DNA from: an uncultured Erysipelotrichaceae bacterium
Lineage (GTDB): Bacteria; Bacillota_I; Bacilli_A; Erysipelotrichales; Erysipelotrichaceae
Assembly: GCA_902782955.1 (NCBI GenBank)
Contig: CACZPD010000151.1
Coordinates: forward strand, 1 to 12,648
Direction of reading: 5' to 3'
DNA: 12,648 nucleotides
Positions 1 to 7,134 of the stretch are shown piece after piece. The first letter of the stretch is position 1; each line of letters starts with the position of its first letter. The notes beneath the pieces are model-generated. The model did not search any database. It was given only the letters and a program-made list of their open reading frames with translations, and was not told the DNA's origin. A program made the translations under genes and the position numbers.

Positions 1-1937
1 ATGTCAAACTTGTGCATATCCGGGATATCAGCGAAGAAGACAATTCCTATACGATCATCGGTGAAGGCAAACTGCCGATCCGGGAAATGATGGAAGCGCT
101 GTCTTCGATTGACTATGATGGATTTGTTTCGCTGGAATGGAAACCGGAATGGGTGGAGGATGTACAGGATTATTCCTTTATCTTCCCGCATTTCATTTCC
201 TATATGAACCGGTTTGAGAACAGACGTTCCAACCGCAGGAAACTCTATCTGAACCACGACGGCACAGGAGAATACATCTGGAAAAAGGACGAGCTGATCG
301 ATCTGACATTCCCGCAGGTGCTTGACCGTGTCGTTGAGGAGTTCCCGAACCAGTATGCGTTTAAATATACGACCCTGGATTATACAAGGACCTATGAGGA
401 ATTCAGGGATGATGTTGACAACTTTGCCAGGGCGCTTGTTTCCCTCGGCGTCAAAGCCGGCAGTAAAGTCGCGATATGGGCGACCAATATCCCGGAATGG
501 TACATAACCTTCTGGGCTGCCACCAAGATCGGTGCCGTCCTTGTGACGGTAAATACTGCTTATAAGATCCATGAAGCGGAATACCTGTTCCGCCAGTCGG
601 ATACACATACGCTCGTCATGATCGAATCTGCGCTGGATTCCAATTACCGTCAGATCATCAATGAGATCTGTCCGGAAATTGACGACAATACGCCGGGTGA
701 CCCACTGCATTGCCGAAGACTGCCGTTCCTGAGGAATATTATTACGGTCGGCTTCCGCATGAAAGGGTGTCTGACTTTTCCGGAAGCGATGGACCGTGCA
801 AATATGGTTCCCCTGGAAACGATCCAGTGGATGGCCCAGCAGGTCAAAAGCGGTGATGTCTGCAATATGCAGTACACATCAGGTACGACCGGTTTCCCGA
901 AAGGTGTTATGCTGACGCATTACAACGTCGTAAACAACGGGAAATGTATTGGTGACCGCATGGGACTGAGCACGGCTGACCGGATGATGATCCAGGTGCC
1001 GATGTTCCATTGCTTCGGCATGGTTCTTTCCATGACTTCATCTATGACGCACGGTGCGACGATGAGCCCGATGCCGTATTTCAGCGCAAAGGCTTCACTG
1101 GCGTGCATCAATCAGGAAAAGATCACATGCTTCAATGGTGTTCCGACCATGTTTATAGCGATGTTCAACCATCCCAATTACCGCAAAACGGATTTCTCCT
1201 ATATGCGCACCGGTATTATGGCTGGATCCGGATGTCCGCCGGAACTGATGAAACGGGCAGCACAGCCGGATGAAATGAATATGACCGGTATTGTCAGCGT
1301 ATACGGACAGACAGAATCTTCACCGGGCAGCACCATGTCCGCATGGACGGATCCGATCGATCTGCGTACGGAAACTGTCGGCTATGATTTCCCGCATGTC
1401 CAGTGCAAGATCATCGACCCGGAAACAGGGGAAGAAGTCCCTGACGGTGTCAACGGTGAATTCTGCTCACGTGGATACAATACCATGAAAGGCTATTACA
1501 AGATGCCTGACGCCACGCGGGAAACCGTTGACAAAGACGGATGGCTGCATTCCGGTGATATCGCATGCCGTGACCATAATGGGAACTACCGGATTACCGG
1601 GAGACTGAAGGATATGATCATCCGCGGCGGCGAGAATATTTATCCGAAGGAGATCGAGGAATTCATCTATACGCATCCTGCTGTAAAGGATGTCCAGGTC
1701 ATTGCCGTGCCGGATAAGCGTTATGGTGAAGAAGCGCTTGCCATGATCGTGCTGAAAGAAGAAGGTGCTGTTACCGTGGAAGAGATGCGGGAATATATCA
1801 TGTCCCATCTTGCCCGCCATAAAGTGCCTAAATATATTGAGTTCACAGACGCGTTCCCGATGAACGCGGCCGGCAAGGTACTGAAATACAAGATGAGGGA
1901 AGAAGCGGTAAAGAGATATCATCTGGAAACAGATTGA
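1..1937 (+). CDS. Sugar-phosphate isomerase/epimerase-acyl-CoA synthetase fusion, 5'-truncated by window edge
   Basis: The reading frame is already open at nt 3 (V-K-L-V-H-I-R-D), so the GTG at 12 is not a real start and the gene begins upstream. The first ~70 residues (to about nt 215) match the C-terminal end of AP-endonuclease-2-type TIM-barrel isomerases/epimerases (IolE/IolI-like): a HIRD strand, a GEGKLPIREM segment and YDGFVSLEW. After a short linker a complete ANL-superfamily synthetase follows. It has the ATP loop YTSGTTGFPK at 873-902, YGQTE at 1302-1316, the GWLHSGDI aspartate motif near 1540-1563, the hinge RLKDMIIRGGENIYP near 1603-1647, and the C-terminal catalytic lysine in AGKVLKY (codon 1875-1877). 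The synthetase half resembles the AcsF/YngI/FadD-like branch, which forms acyl-CoA from a carboxylate, ATP and CoA. The substrate is unknown. No frame break separates the halves, so I read this as a true fusion. It ends with TGA at 1935-1937, inside the next promoter. Confidence 0.85.
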   Translation, partial: VKLVHIRDISEEDNSYTIIGEGKLPIREMMEALSSIDYDGFVSLEWKPEWVEDVQDYSFIFPHFISYMNRFENRRSNRRKLYLNHDGTGEYIWKKDELIDLTFPQVLDRVVEEFPNQYAFKYTTLDYTRTYEEFRDDVDNFARALVSLGVKAGSKVAIWATNIPEWYITFWAATKIGAVLVTVNTAYKIHEAEYLFRQSDTHTLVMIESALDSNYRQIINEICPEIDDNTPGDPLHCRRLPFLRNIITVGFRMKGCLTFPEAMDRANMVPLETIQWMAQQVKSGDVCNMQYTSGTTGFPKGVMLTHYNVVNNGKCIGDRMGLSTADRMMIQVPMFHCFGMVLSMTSSMTHGATMSPMPYFSAKASLACINQEKITCFNGVPTMFIAMFNHPNYRKTDFSYMRTGIMAGSGCPPELMKRAAQPDEMNMTGIVSVYGQTESSPGSTMSAWTDPIDLRTETVGYDFPHVQCKIIDPETGEEVPDGVNGEFCSRGYNTMKGYYKMPDATRETVDKDGWLHSGDIACRDHNGNYRITGRLKDMIIRGGENIYPKEIEEFIYTHPAVKDVQVIAVPDKRYGEEALAMIVLKEEGAVTVEEMREYIMSHLARHKVPKYIEFTDAFPMNAAGKVLKYKMREEAVKRYHLETD

Positions 1938-1961
1938 CATTCTATTAAACCGTGATATGAT
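1934..1961 (+). promoter_or_regulatory. Sigma-A-type promoter for the isoleucine T-box transcript
   Basis: A perfect -35 TTGACA (1934-1939) is separated by 16 nt from TATGAT (1956-1961), which carries an extended -10 TG at 1953-1954. The -35 box overlaps the TGA stop of the upstream fusion gene. Transcription would start around 1968, immediately before the T-box leader. This suggests the HTH-cupin synthetase is transcribed independently of the upstream gene, although no terminator separates the two and readthrough is possible. Confidence 0.75.
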
Positions 1962-1967
1962 TGTAAA

Positions 1968-2242
1968 CGATATTACACTCAAAGGCAGTGATGAAGACTG
2001 GCCGGATGCAGATGCGCAGAGAGAGTCGGTGGCTGGTGTAAACCGACGGCGAACATCCCAAGCCTATCACTTCGGAGCCGGTGGACCGAAAGGCATATGC
2101 TTAGTAGACTCCTCACGTTCAGCCACGTTACAGGCAAAAGGATTGCTGGATCCTGAGAGGCTCTTATGAGCAAATTGAGTGGTACCGCGGGTAAGTATGA
2201 AATACGCTCGTCTCAATGTTATTGAGGCGGGCTTTCTTTTTT
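1968..2242 (+). promoter_or_regulatory. T-box leader (riboswitch), predicted isoleucine specifier ATC
   Basis: The leader has the AGAGAG motif (about 2020-2025) and a distal stem GTCGGT/ACCGAC enclosing GGCTGGTG. It also has the T-box core GAGTGGTACCGCGGG (2177-2191) and a downstream terminator. In stem I, GGATG (2003-2007) pairs with CATCC (2054-2058), and below it GAAG (1993-1996) pairs with CTTC (2070-2073). Placing the specifier one nucleotide above that lower helix, as in the glyQS T-box (codon, purine, then helix ending in GAGC), gives ATC at 2066-2068 followed by A, an isoleucine codon. The TGGT bulge sequence (2180-2183) suits a tRNA with discriminator A, which fits tRNA-Ile. Uncharged tRNA should stabilise the antiterminator and let transcription into the synthetase at 2293. 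The T-box class is certain. The specifier is a manual structural reading and less certain. Confidence 0.93.
2206..2242 (+). terminator. Regulated intrinsic terminator of the first T-box
   Basis: The arms GCTCGTCTCAAT (2206-2217) and ATTGAGGCGGGC (2221-2232) form a 12-bp stem with G-U wobbles around a 3-nt loop. The stem is followed by the T-rich tract TTTCTTTTTT (2233-2242). It lies directly after the T-box core, which would compete with it by forming the antiterminator. Confidence 0.9.
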
Positions 2243-2292
2243 CCAGGAGAATGCCGCATCGATTTCAAATCCAGACATAGAAGGGACAGAAT

Positions 2293-4557
2293 ATGAAAGC
2301 TGTTGAAAATGATTTAATGGAAGTAGCACTACGTATCCGTGAACTGCGTGAGATCTCCGGATACAGCCGCGAAGAAATGGCCGAAAAAACAGAGGTCAGA
2401 GTCGATCAGTATTACGCCTATGAATCTGGAAAACTGGATCTTCCGTTCTCCTTTATCCACAAATGTTCGATCGTGTTCGGCGTCGGCATGAGCGATCTTC
2501 TGGAAGGTCAGAGCGCCAGACTCTCATCCTATACGGTAACGAGAAAAGGACATGGTCAGAATGCTGTTATGGAAGACGGCATCGCGATCCAGAATATGGC
2601 GCCGATGTTTGCGAACAAACTCGCTGAACCATATTATGTACGTTACGAATATGACGAAAAACTGCAGGATAAGCCGATCGAACTGACCAGGCATTCCGGA
2701 CAGGAATTCGACTTTATCATCAGCGGCCGTCTTAAGGTACAGGTCGGCAACAATGTTGAATATCTGAGTGAAGGCGACAGTATTTATTACAACAGTTCCA
2801 CTCCTCACGGAATGATCGCGGTCGACGGCAGGGACTGTCTGTTTGTGGCAATCGTCATTCCGGGAAATGATACACATGAAGCGCAGATCCGCAATACACT
2901 GATTCCTTCCCGTGCCCATGACAGGCATCTGGAGATCGAAAAATTCGTCGAGTGCAAAGAGAACCGTTACGGTGCCCTGGAAGAGATCAAATTCAAAAAT
3001 GAAGACAAATTCAATTTCGCTTTCGATATCGTAGACGCTATAGCCCGGAAAGATCCGGAGAAGCTGGCGATGATCCATATTTCGAAGGATAAGACGGAAA
3101 GAAGGTTCACATACCGGGATATCCGCCGTGAATCAGCCAGAGCAGCGAATTATTTCAAATCACTGGGCATCAGGAGGGGCGACCGTGTCATGATCGTCCT
3201 CAAGCGTCACTACCAGTTCTGGTTCGCGATCCTCGGACTGCATAAGCTGGGCGCGGTTGCCATCCCGGCAACGAGCCAGCTGCAGGCGCATGACTTTGTA
3301 TACCGCTTCAAAACTGCAGGTGTCAGCGCAATCGTCGCAACGACGGAAGATGATGTTCCGAATCAGGTCGATCTGGCACAGAAGGACACCAGCACCCTGA
3401 AAACAAAGATCCTTGTCGGCGGCAGCAGGGAAGGCTGGCGGAACTTCGATGCGGAATATTCCATGTTCTCCACAAGATTTGCCCGTTCGGAAGATTCCCC
3501 GTGCGGTGATGATACACAGCTCATGTTCTTTACATCGGGAACGACCGGTTATCCCAAGATCGCCGAGCATTCCTGCAAATATGCGCTGGGGCATTATATT
3601 ACAGCTAAATACTGGCACGGCGTCAGCGATGACGGTCTGCATTTCACCATCTCCGATACCGGATGGGGAAAAGCCCTGTGGGGTAAACTGTACGGACAGT
3701 GGATGCAGGAAGGTGCCGTATTCACATACGACTTTGAACGTTTCCATGCGGCGGATATCCTGCCGATGTTCGCAAAATACAAGATCACGACATTCTGCGC
3801 CCCGCCGACGATCCTGCGTATGCTGATAAAGGAAGATATTTCCAAATACGATTTCTCTTCCGTCACGCATATGACAACAGCAGGTGAAGCACTGAATCCG
3901 GAAGTATACAAGCAGTTTGAAAAGGCAACCGGTCTGCAGATCATGGAAGGCTTCGGACAGACAGAGCTTACACTGTGTATCGGAAACCTGATCGGCGGAA
4001 CCCATAAGCTCGGCTCTATGGGTAAACCGACACCGCTGTATGACGTGGATCTGATGGACCGTGACGGAAATCCGGTACCGGACGGTGAACCGGGAGAGAT
4101 CGTTGTACGGACGAAGGAAAACGTTCCGTGCGGACTGTTCAAGGGATACTACGGGGATCCGGCAGCCACCGAAGCGGTATGGCATGACGGATACTATCAT
4201 ACCGGTGATGAAGCATGGCGTGATGAAGACGGCTTCTTCTGGTATATCGGACGGGTTGATGATGTCATCAAGTCTTCCGGATACCGTATCGGCCCGTTCG
4301 AGATCGAAAGCGTCATCATGGAACTCCCGTATGTCCTCGAATGCGGTGTCAGCGCTGTACCGGATGAACTGAGAGGCCAGATCGTCAAGGCGAGCGTCGT
4401 GCTCGTCAAGGGAACAGAGCCTTCCGATGCCCTGGTCAAAGAGATCCAGGATTATGTAAAGAAGAACACGGCACCCTACAAATATCCGCGTATCGTAGTG
4501 TTCCGTGATTCGCTGCCGAAAACGATCAGCGGCAAGATCCAGAGAAATCTTTTGTAA
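2293..4557 (+). CDS. XRE HTH-cupin-acyl-CoA synthetase fusion (isoleucine T-box copy)
   Basis: This 754-residue protein has three modules. Residues ~10-70 are an XRE/Cro-type helix-turn-helix (LRIRELREISG, SREEMAEKT, then YYAYESGK, then a hydrophobic helix ending GMSDLLEG). Residues ~115-190 are a small cupin (HSGQEFDFIISG, GDSIYYNSSTPHGM), the pattern seen in XRE-cupin repressors. Residues ~240-754 are a full AMP-forming acyl-CoA synthetase. It has the ATP loop FTSGTTGYPK (413-422), GFGQTE (553-558), YYHTGDEAW (635-642), the hinge around 654-660, GYRIGPFEIE (663-672), and catalytic K748 in SGKIQRN. The synthetase most resembles the medium-chain/ACSM branch, which activates short and branched acids. 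It should make acyl-CoA from a branched-chain acid, plausibly 2-methylbutyrate given the isoleucine leader (inference). ATG 2293 follows a GAAGGGA site at good spacing. Whether the HTH still binds DNA, or the cupin binds ligand or acyl substrate, is unknown. The gene is monocistronic or reads into the next leader; no clear terminator follows. Confidence 0.92.
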   Translation: MKAVENDLMEVALRIRELREISGYSREEMAEKTEVRVDQYYAYESGKLDLPFSFIHKCSIVFGVGMSDLLEGQSARLSSYTVTRKGHGQNAVMEDGIAIQNMAPMFANKLAEPYYVRYEYDEKLQDKPIELTRHSGQEFDFIISGRLKVQVGNNVEYLSEGDSIYYNSSTPHGMIAVDGRDCLFVAIVIPGNDTHEAQIRNTLIPSRAHDRHLEIEKFVECKENRYGALEEIKFKNEDKFNFAFDIVDAIARKDPEKLAMIHISKDKTERRFTYRDIRRESARAANYFKSLGIRRGDRVMIVLKRHYQFWFAILGLHKLGAVAIPATSQLQAHDFVYRFKTAGVSAIVATTEDDVPNQVDLAQKDTSTLKTKILVGGSREGWRNFDAEYSMFSTRFARSEDSPCGDDTQLMFFTSGTTGYPKIAEHSCKYALGHYITAKYWHGVSDDGLHFTISDTGWGKALWGKLYGQWMQEGAVFTYDFERFHAADILPMFAKYKITTFCAPPTILRMLIKEDISKYDFSSVTHMTTAGEALNPEVYKQFEKATGLQIMEGFGQTELTLCIGNLIGGTHKLGSMGKPTPLYDVDLMDRDGNPVPDGEPGEIVVRTKENVPCGLFKGYYGDPAATEAVWHDGYYHTGDEAWRDEDGFFWYIGRVDDVIKSSGYRIGPFEIESVIMELPYVLECGVSAVPDELRGQIVKASVVLVKGTEPSDALVKEIQDYVKKNTAPYKYPRIVVFRDSLPKTISGKIQRNLL

Positions 4558-4583
4558 GAGATTTCATGAAAATGAAAATTTTC

Positions 4584-4611
4584 TTGTACTCTTGAAACAA
4601 TTTGTTATAAT
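4584..4611 (+). promoter_or_regulatory. Promoter for the valine T-box operon
   Basis: A perfect -10 TATAAT (4606-4611) has an extended TG at 4603-4604, and a weak -35 TTGTAC (4584-4589) lies 16 nt upstream. The predicted start near 4618 sits just ahead of the second T-box stem I. The good extended -10 probably compensates for the poor -35. Confidence 0.65.
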
Positions 4612-4617
4612 TTTCTA

Positions 4618-4823
4618 AAGGCATTGAGCGGAAGCAGTAATTTCCCTCCTGTACTTAAAGAGAGTCTGTGGATGGTGGAAACAGACAGACAGAGGAAATG
4701 AAGTCGTCCGGGAGCCTGTATTTCTGAACTATTCAGTAGGAAATACCGCTTATACGCGTTACGTATTTGAGAAGCAAGCAAGGTGGTACCACGCACAGGC
4801 GTCCTTACATGGATGCCTTTTCT
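4618..4823 (+). promoter_or_regulatory. T-box leader (riboswitch), predicted valine specifier GTC
   Basis: The leader has AGAGAG (4659-4664), a distal stem GTCTGT/ACAGAC around GGATGGTGG, the T-box core AAGGTGGTACCACGC (about 4780-4794), and a terminator. In stem I, ATTTCC (4640-4645) pairs with GGAAAT (4694-4699), and CGGA (4629-4632) pairs with TCCG (4707-4710). The specifier loop between them reads GAA-GTC-G, placing GTC (valine) at 4703-4705 with a purine after it and the usual spacing to GAGC (4712-4715). The core bulge TGGT again fits a tRNA with discriminator A. This leader is shorter than the first, with less sequence between stem I and the T-box core, so stem II may be absent. It should control the whole 4846-11481 operon according to tRNA-Val charging. 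Confidence 0.92.
4797..4823 (+). terminator. Regulated intrinsic terminator of the second T-box
   Basis: The arms AGGCGTCC (4797-4804) and GGATGCCT (4811-4818) pair with one G-U wobble around TTACAT, and TTTTCT follows. The stem begins three bases after the T-box core, as expected for the competing terminator. Confidence 0.85.
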
Positions 4824-4832
4824 ATATGGAAC

Positions 4833-4837
4833 AGGAG
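4833..4837 (+). promoter_or_regulatory. Ribosome binding site that fixes the start of the second HTH-cupin synthetase
   Basis: AGGAG at 4833-4837 lies 8 nt before ATG 4846. It is too close to ATG 4840 (2 nt). The upstream in-frame GTG at 4783 lies inside the T-box core, ahead of the terminator, and has no usable site. Confidence 0.7.
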
Positions 4838-4845
4838 TGATGATT

Positions 4846-7134
4846 ATGGAACTCATAACCGGACTTGATTATAAAATACAGGAAATGGCGGCCCGAATCC
4901 GGGATCTCAGGGAAACTGAAGGTTATACGCCTGAGGAAATGGCCCAGACGACCGGAATCAGCGTCGACGAGTATCTGGCATGCGAGAGAGGTGAAAGCGA
5001 CCTTAACTTTACGTTTATTTATCGCTGTGCCCTGAAATTCGGCGTCAATGTCACGGATGTCATTGAAGGATACAGTCCTACTCTGCGTTCCTATACGCTG
5101 ACCCGTGCAGGATCCGGTCAGAAGATCTCACAGGCCCACGGCATGACGTATTTCAACCTGGCTTACGCGTTCCAGAACAGGATCGCCGAGCCGCTGTTTG
5201 TACGCAGCATCTATGATGAAAGCGCGCAGACAAGGGATATCGAGCTTACAAGCCATACCGGTCAGGAGATCGATATCGTAATTGACGGTTATCTGAAGGT
5301 CCAGATCGGTTCCCATTCCGAGGTCCTCGGCCCCGGCGACAGCATCTATTACGACAGTTCCACGCCGCACGGCATGATCGCCGTAAGGGGACAGGACTGC
5401 ACATTCTATGCCATCGTTCTTAATCCTGCCGGCGAACCGATTCCGGAACTGGCGGATTCCCCGATCTATCAGGAGATCGTGGAACGTCAGGAAGATACCA
5501 AGCAGAGGATCTGGCAGAAATATATCGATGTTACGGAAAACGATGACGGCACGCCGCAGACGATCCGTTTCAAGAACATCCAGAATTTCAACTTTGCCTT
5601 CGATCTGGTAGACGCGCTGGCACGAAGAGATCCGGACAAGCTGGCGATGCTGCATATATCAAAAGATAAAACAGAACGCCGCTTTACATTCCGCGACATC
5701 AAGAGAGGTTCGGCGCAGTGCGCGAACTACTTCAAGGCGATGGGAATTAAAAAGGGCGACCGTGTCCTTCTGGTTCTGAAACGTCATTACCAGTTCTGGT
5801 TCGCCATGCTCGGTCTGAACAAGATCGGTGCCATTGCGATACCGGCTACCAACCAGCTCCAGAAAAAAGACTTCGAATACCGTTTCCAGACTTCCGGCGC
5901 CAATACGATCATCTGCACGGCTGACGGGGATGTTGCGCATCAGGTCGACATGGCCTGCGAAACATGCCCGGGTGTAAAGAATAAACTGATCGTAAACGGT
6001 GAAAGGGAAGGATGGAGAAACTTCGATGAAGAATATCTGATGTACAGCTCGCATTACAAGCGTACTGAAGATGCGCCGGGCGGCGATGATCTGATGCTGA
6101 TGTACTTCACATCCGGCACAAGCGGTTATCCGAAGATCGCAGCCCACAACTACAAATATCCGCTGGGTCACTTCCACACAGCGAAGTACTGGCATACTGT
6201 TGATACGAAGGGTCTTCACTACACCATATCCGATACCGGATGGGCGAAAGCCATGTGGGGCAAACTCTACGGACAGTGGCTTGCGGAAGGGGCGATATTC
6301 GTCTATGACTTCGACAGATTTGACGCTTCCGACATCCTGCCGATGTTCGCGAAATACCATATTACGACATTCTGCGCACCGCCGACCATGCTGCGGATGA
6401 TGATCAAGCAGGATATTTCCAAGTATGATTTCTCATCCGTCAAGCATATGACAACAGCCGGTGAAGCGCTGAATCCTGAAGTTTACAGGCAGTTTGAAAA
6501 GGCTACTGGCCTGCGTATCATGGAAGGTTTCGGCCAGTCTGAATCCACGATGATCATAGGCAATATGGTCGGTGCGCCGCATAAGATCGGTTCCATGGGC
6601 AAACCGGCTCCGATCTATGAAGTAGAACTGCAGGACAGTGACGGCAGGGAAGTGCCTGTCGGTGAAACAGGCGAGATCGTCATCAATCTGAAACATGGAC
6701 GTCCGCCGGGACTCGCTGTATTCTATTACGGTAACCAGGAAGAAACAGACGCGACATGGTACAACGGTTATTACCATACCGGCGATGTCGCATGGCGTGA
6801 TGAAGACGGATTCTACTGGTATGTCGGCAGAAAAGATGATGTCATCAAGTCATCCGGCTATCGTATCGGCCCGTTCGAGATCGAAAGCGTCATCATGGAG
6901 CTTCCGTACGTGCTTGAATGCGGTGTCAGTGCTGCACCGGATGAAGTCAGAGGCCAGGTCGTAAAAGCGAGCATCGTACTCGTACCGGGCAAGGAAGGTT
7001 CGGATGAACTGGTCAAGGAAATACAGAATTACGTCAAGAAGCGTACTGCTCCGTACAAATATCCGCGTATAGTTGTATTCCGGGATGAGCTGCCGAAGAC
7101 GGTCAGCGGAAAGATCAAGCGGAATGAATTATAA
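4846..7134 (+). CDS. XRE HTH-cupin-acyl-CoA synthetase fusion (valine T-box copy)
   Basis: This is a tandem paralogue of the preceding fusion with the same order of modules over 762 residues. An XRE-type HTH covers ~12-78 (AARIRDLRETEG, TPEEMAQTTGIS, EYLACERGESDL). A cupin covers ~117-193 (HTGQEIDIVIDG, GDSIYYDSSTPHGM). An AMP-forming acyl-CoA synthetase covers ~245-762, with FTSGTSGYPK (421-430), the GFGQSE motif, the YYHTGDVAW motif, GYRIGPFEIE, and catalytic K756 in SGKIKRN. Long stretches are near-identical to the first copy, while the inter-domain linker (~195-235) and the region after YGQW differ. It probably activates a branched acid such as isobutyrate, judging from the valine leader and the VOR and IlvE genes downstream (inference). 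It is the first gene of the operon, and its end overlaps the next gene by 11 nt, suggesting translational coupling. ATG 4846 was chosen over GTG 4783 because the latter would be translated from the riboswitch itself. Confidence 0.91.
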   Translation: MELITGLDYKIQEMAARIRDLRETEGYTPEEMAQTTGISVDEYLACERGESDLNFTFIYRCALKFGVNVTDVIEGYSPTLRSYTLTRAGSGQKISQAHGMTYFNLAYAFQNRIAEPLFVRSIYDESAQTRDIELTSHTGQEIDIVIDGYLKVQIGSHSEVLGPGDSIYYDSSTPHGMIAVRGQDCTFYAIVLNPAGEPIPELADSPIYQEIVERQEDTKQRIWQKYIDVTENDDGTPQTIRFKNIQNFNFAFDLVDALARRDPDKLAMLHISKDKTERRFTFRDIKRGSAQCANYFKAMGIKKGDRVLLVLKRHYQFWFAMLGLNKIGAIAIPATNQLQKKDFEYRFQTSGANTIICTADGDVAHQVDMACETCPGVKNKLIVNGEREGWRNFDEEYLMYSSHYKRTEDAPGGDDLMLMYFTSGTSGYPKIAAHNYKYPLGHFHTAKYWHTVDTKGLHYTISDTGWAKAMWGKLYGQWLAEGAIFVYDFDRFDASDILPMFAKYHITTFCAPPTMLRMMIKQDISKYDFSSVKHMTTAGEALNPEVYRQFEKATGLRIMEGFGQSESTMIIGNMVGAPHKIGSMGKPAPIYEVELQDSDGREVPVGETGEIVINLKHGRPPGLAVFYYGNQEETDATWYNGYYHTGDVAWRDEDGFYWYVGRKDDVIKSSGYRIGPFEIESVIMELPYVLECGVSAAPDEVRGQVVKASIVLVPGKEGSDELVKEIQNYVKKRTAPYKYPRIVVFRDELPKTVSGKIKRNEL

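Noticed and set aside
1957..2169. Short + strand frame that could be a leader peptide before the first synthetase
   Set aside because: It runs through the T-box stem I and specifier region, has no good ribosome binding site, and has no run of Ile/Val/Leu codons; the RNA structure explains the conservation.
1968..2242. A tRNA gene within the leader
   Set aside because: No cloverleaf with a T-arm GTTCRA-type motif is formed; AGAGAG, GGTGG and TGGTACCGCGG are T-box motifs.
3160..4200. Long open frame on the - strand (346 codons) opposite the first HTH-cupin synthetase
   Set aside because: It lies wholly antisense to a gene with clear domain motifs, its translation is low-complexity-like and Cys/Arg-rich with no recognisable domain, and similar antisense frames occur opposite the paralogue, as expected from shared codon bias.
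4571..4583. GAAAATTTTC palindrome as a terminator after the first HTH-cupin gene
   Set aside because: The stem is only A-T-rich and very short, without a proper loop, and overlaps the region just before the next promoter; too weak to call.
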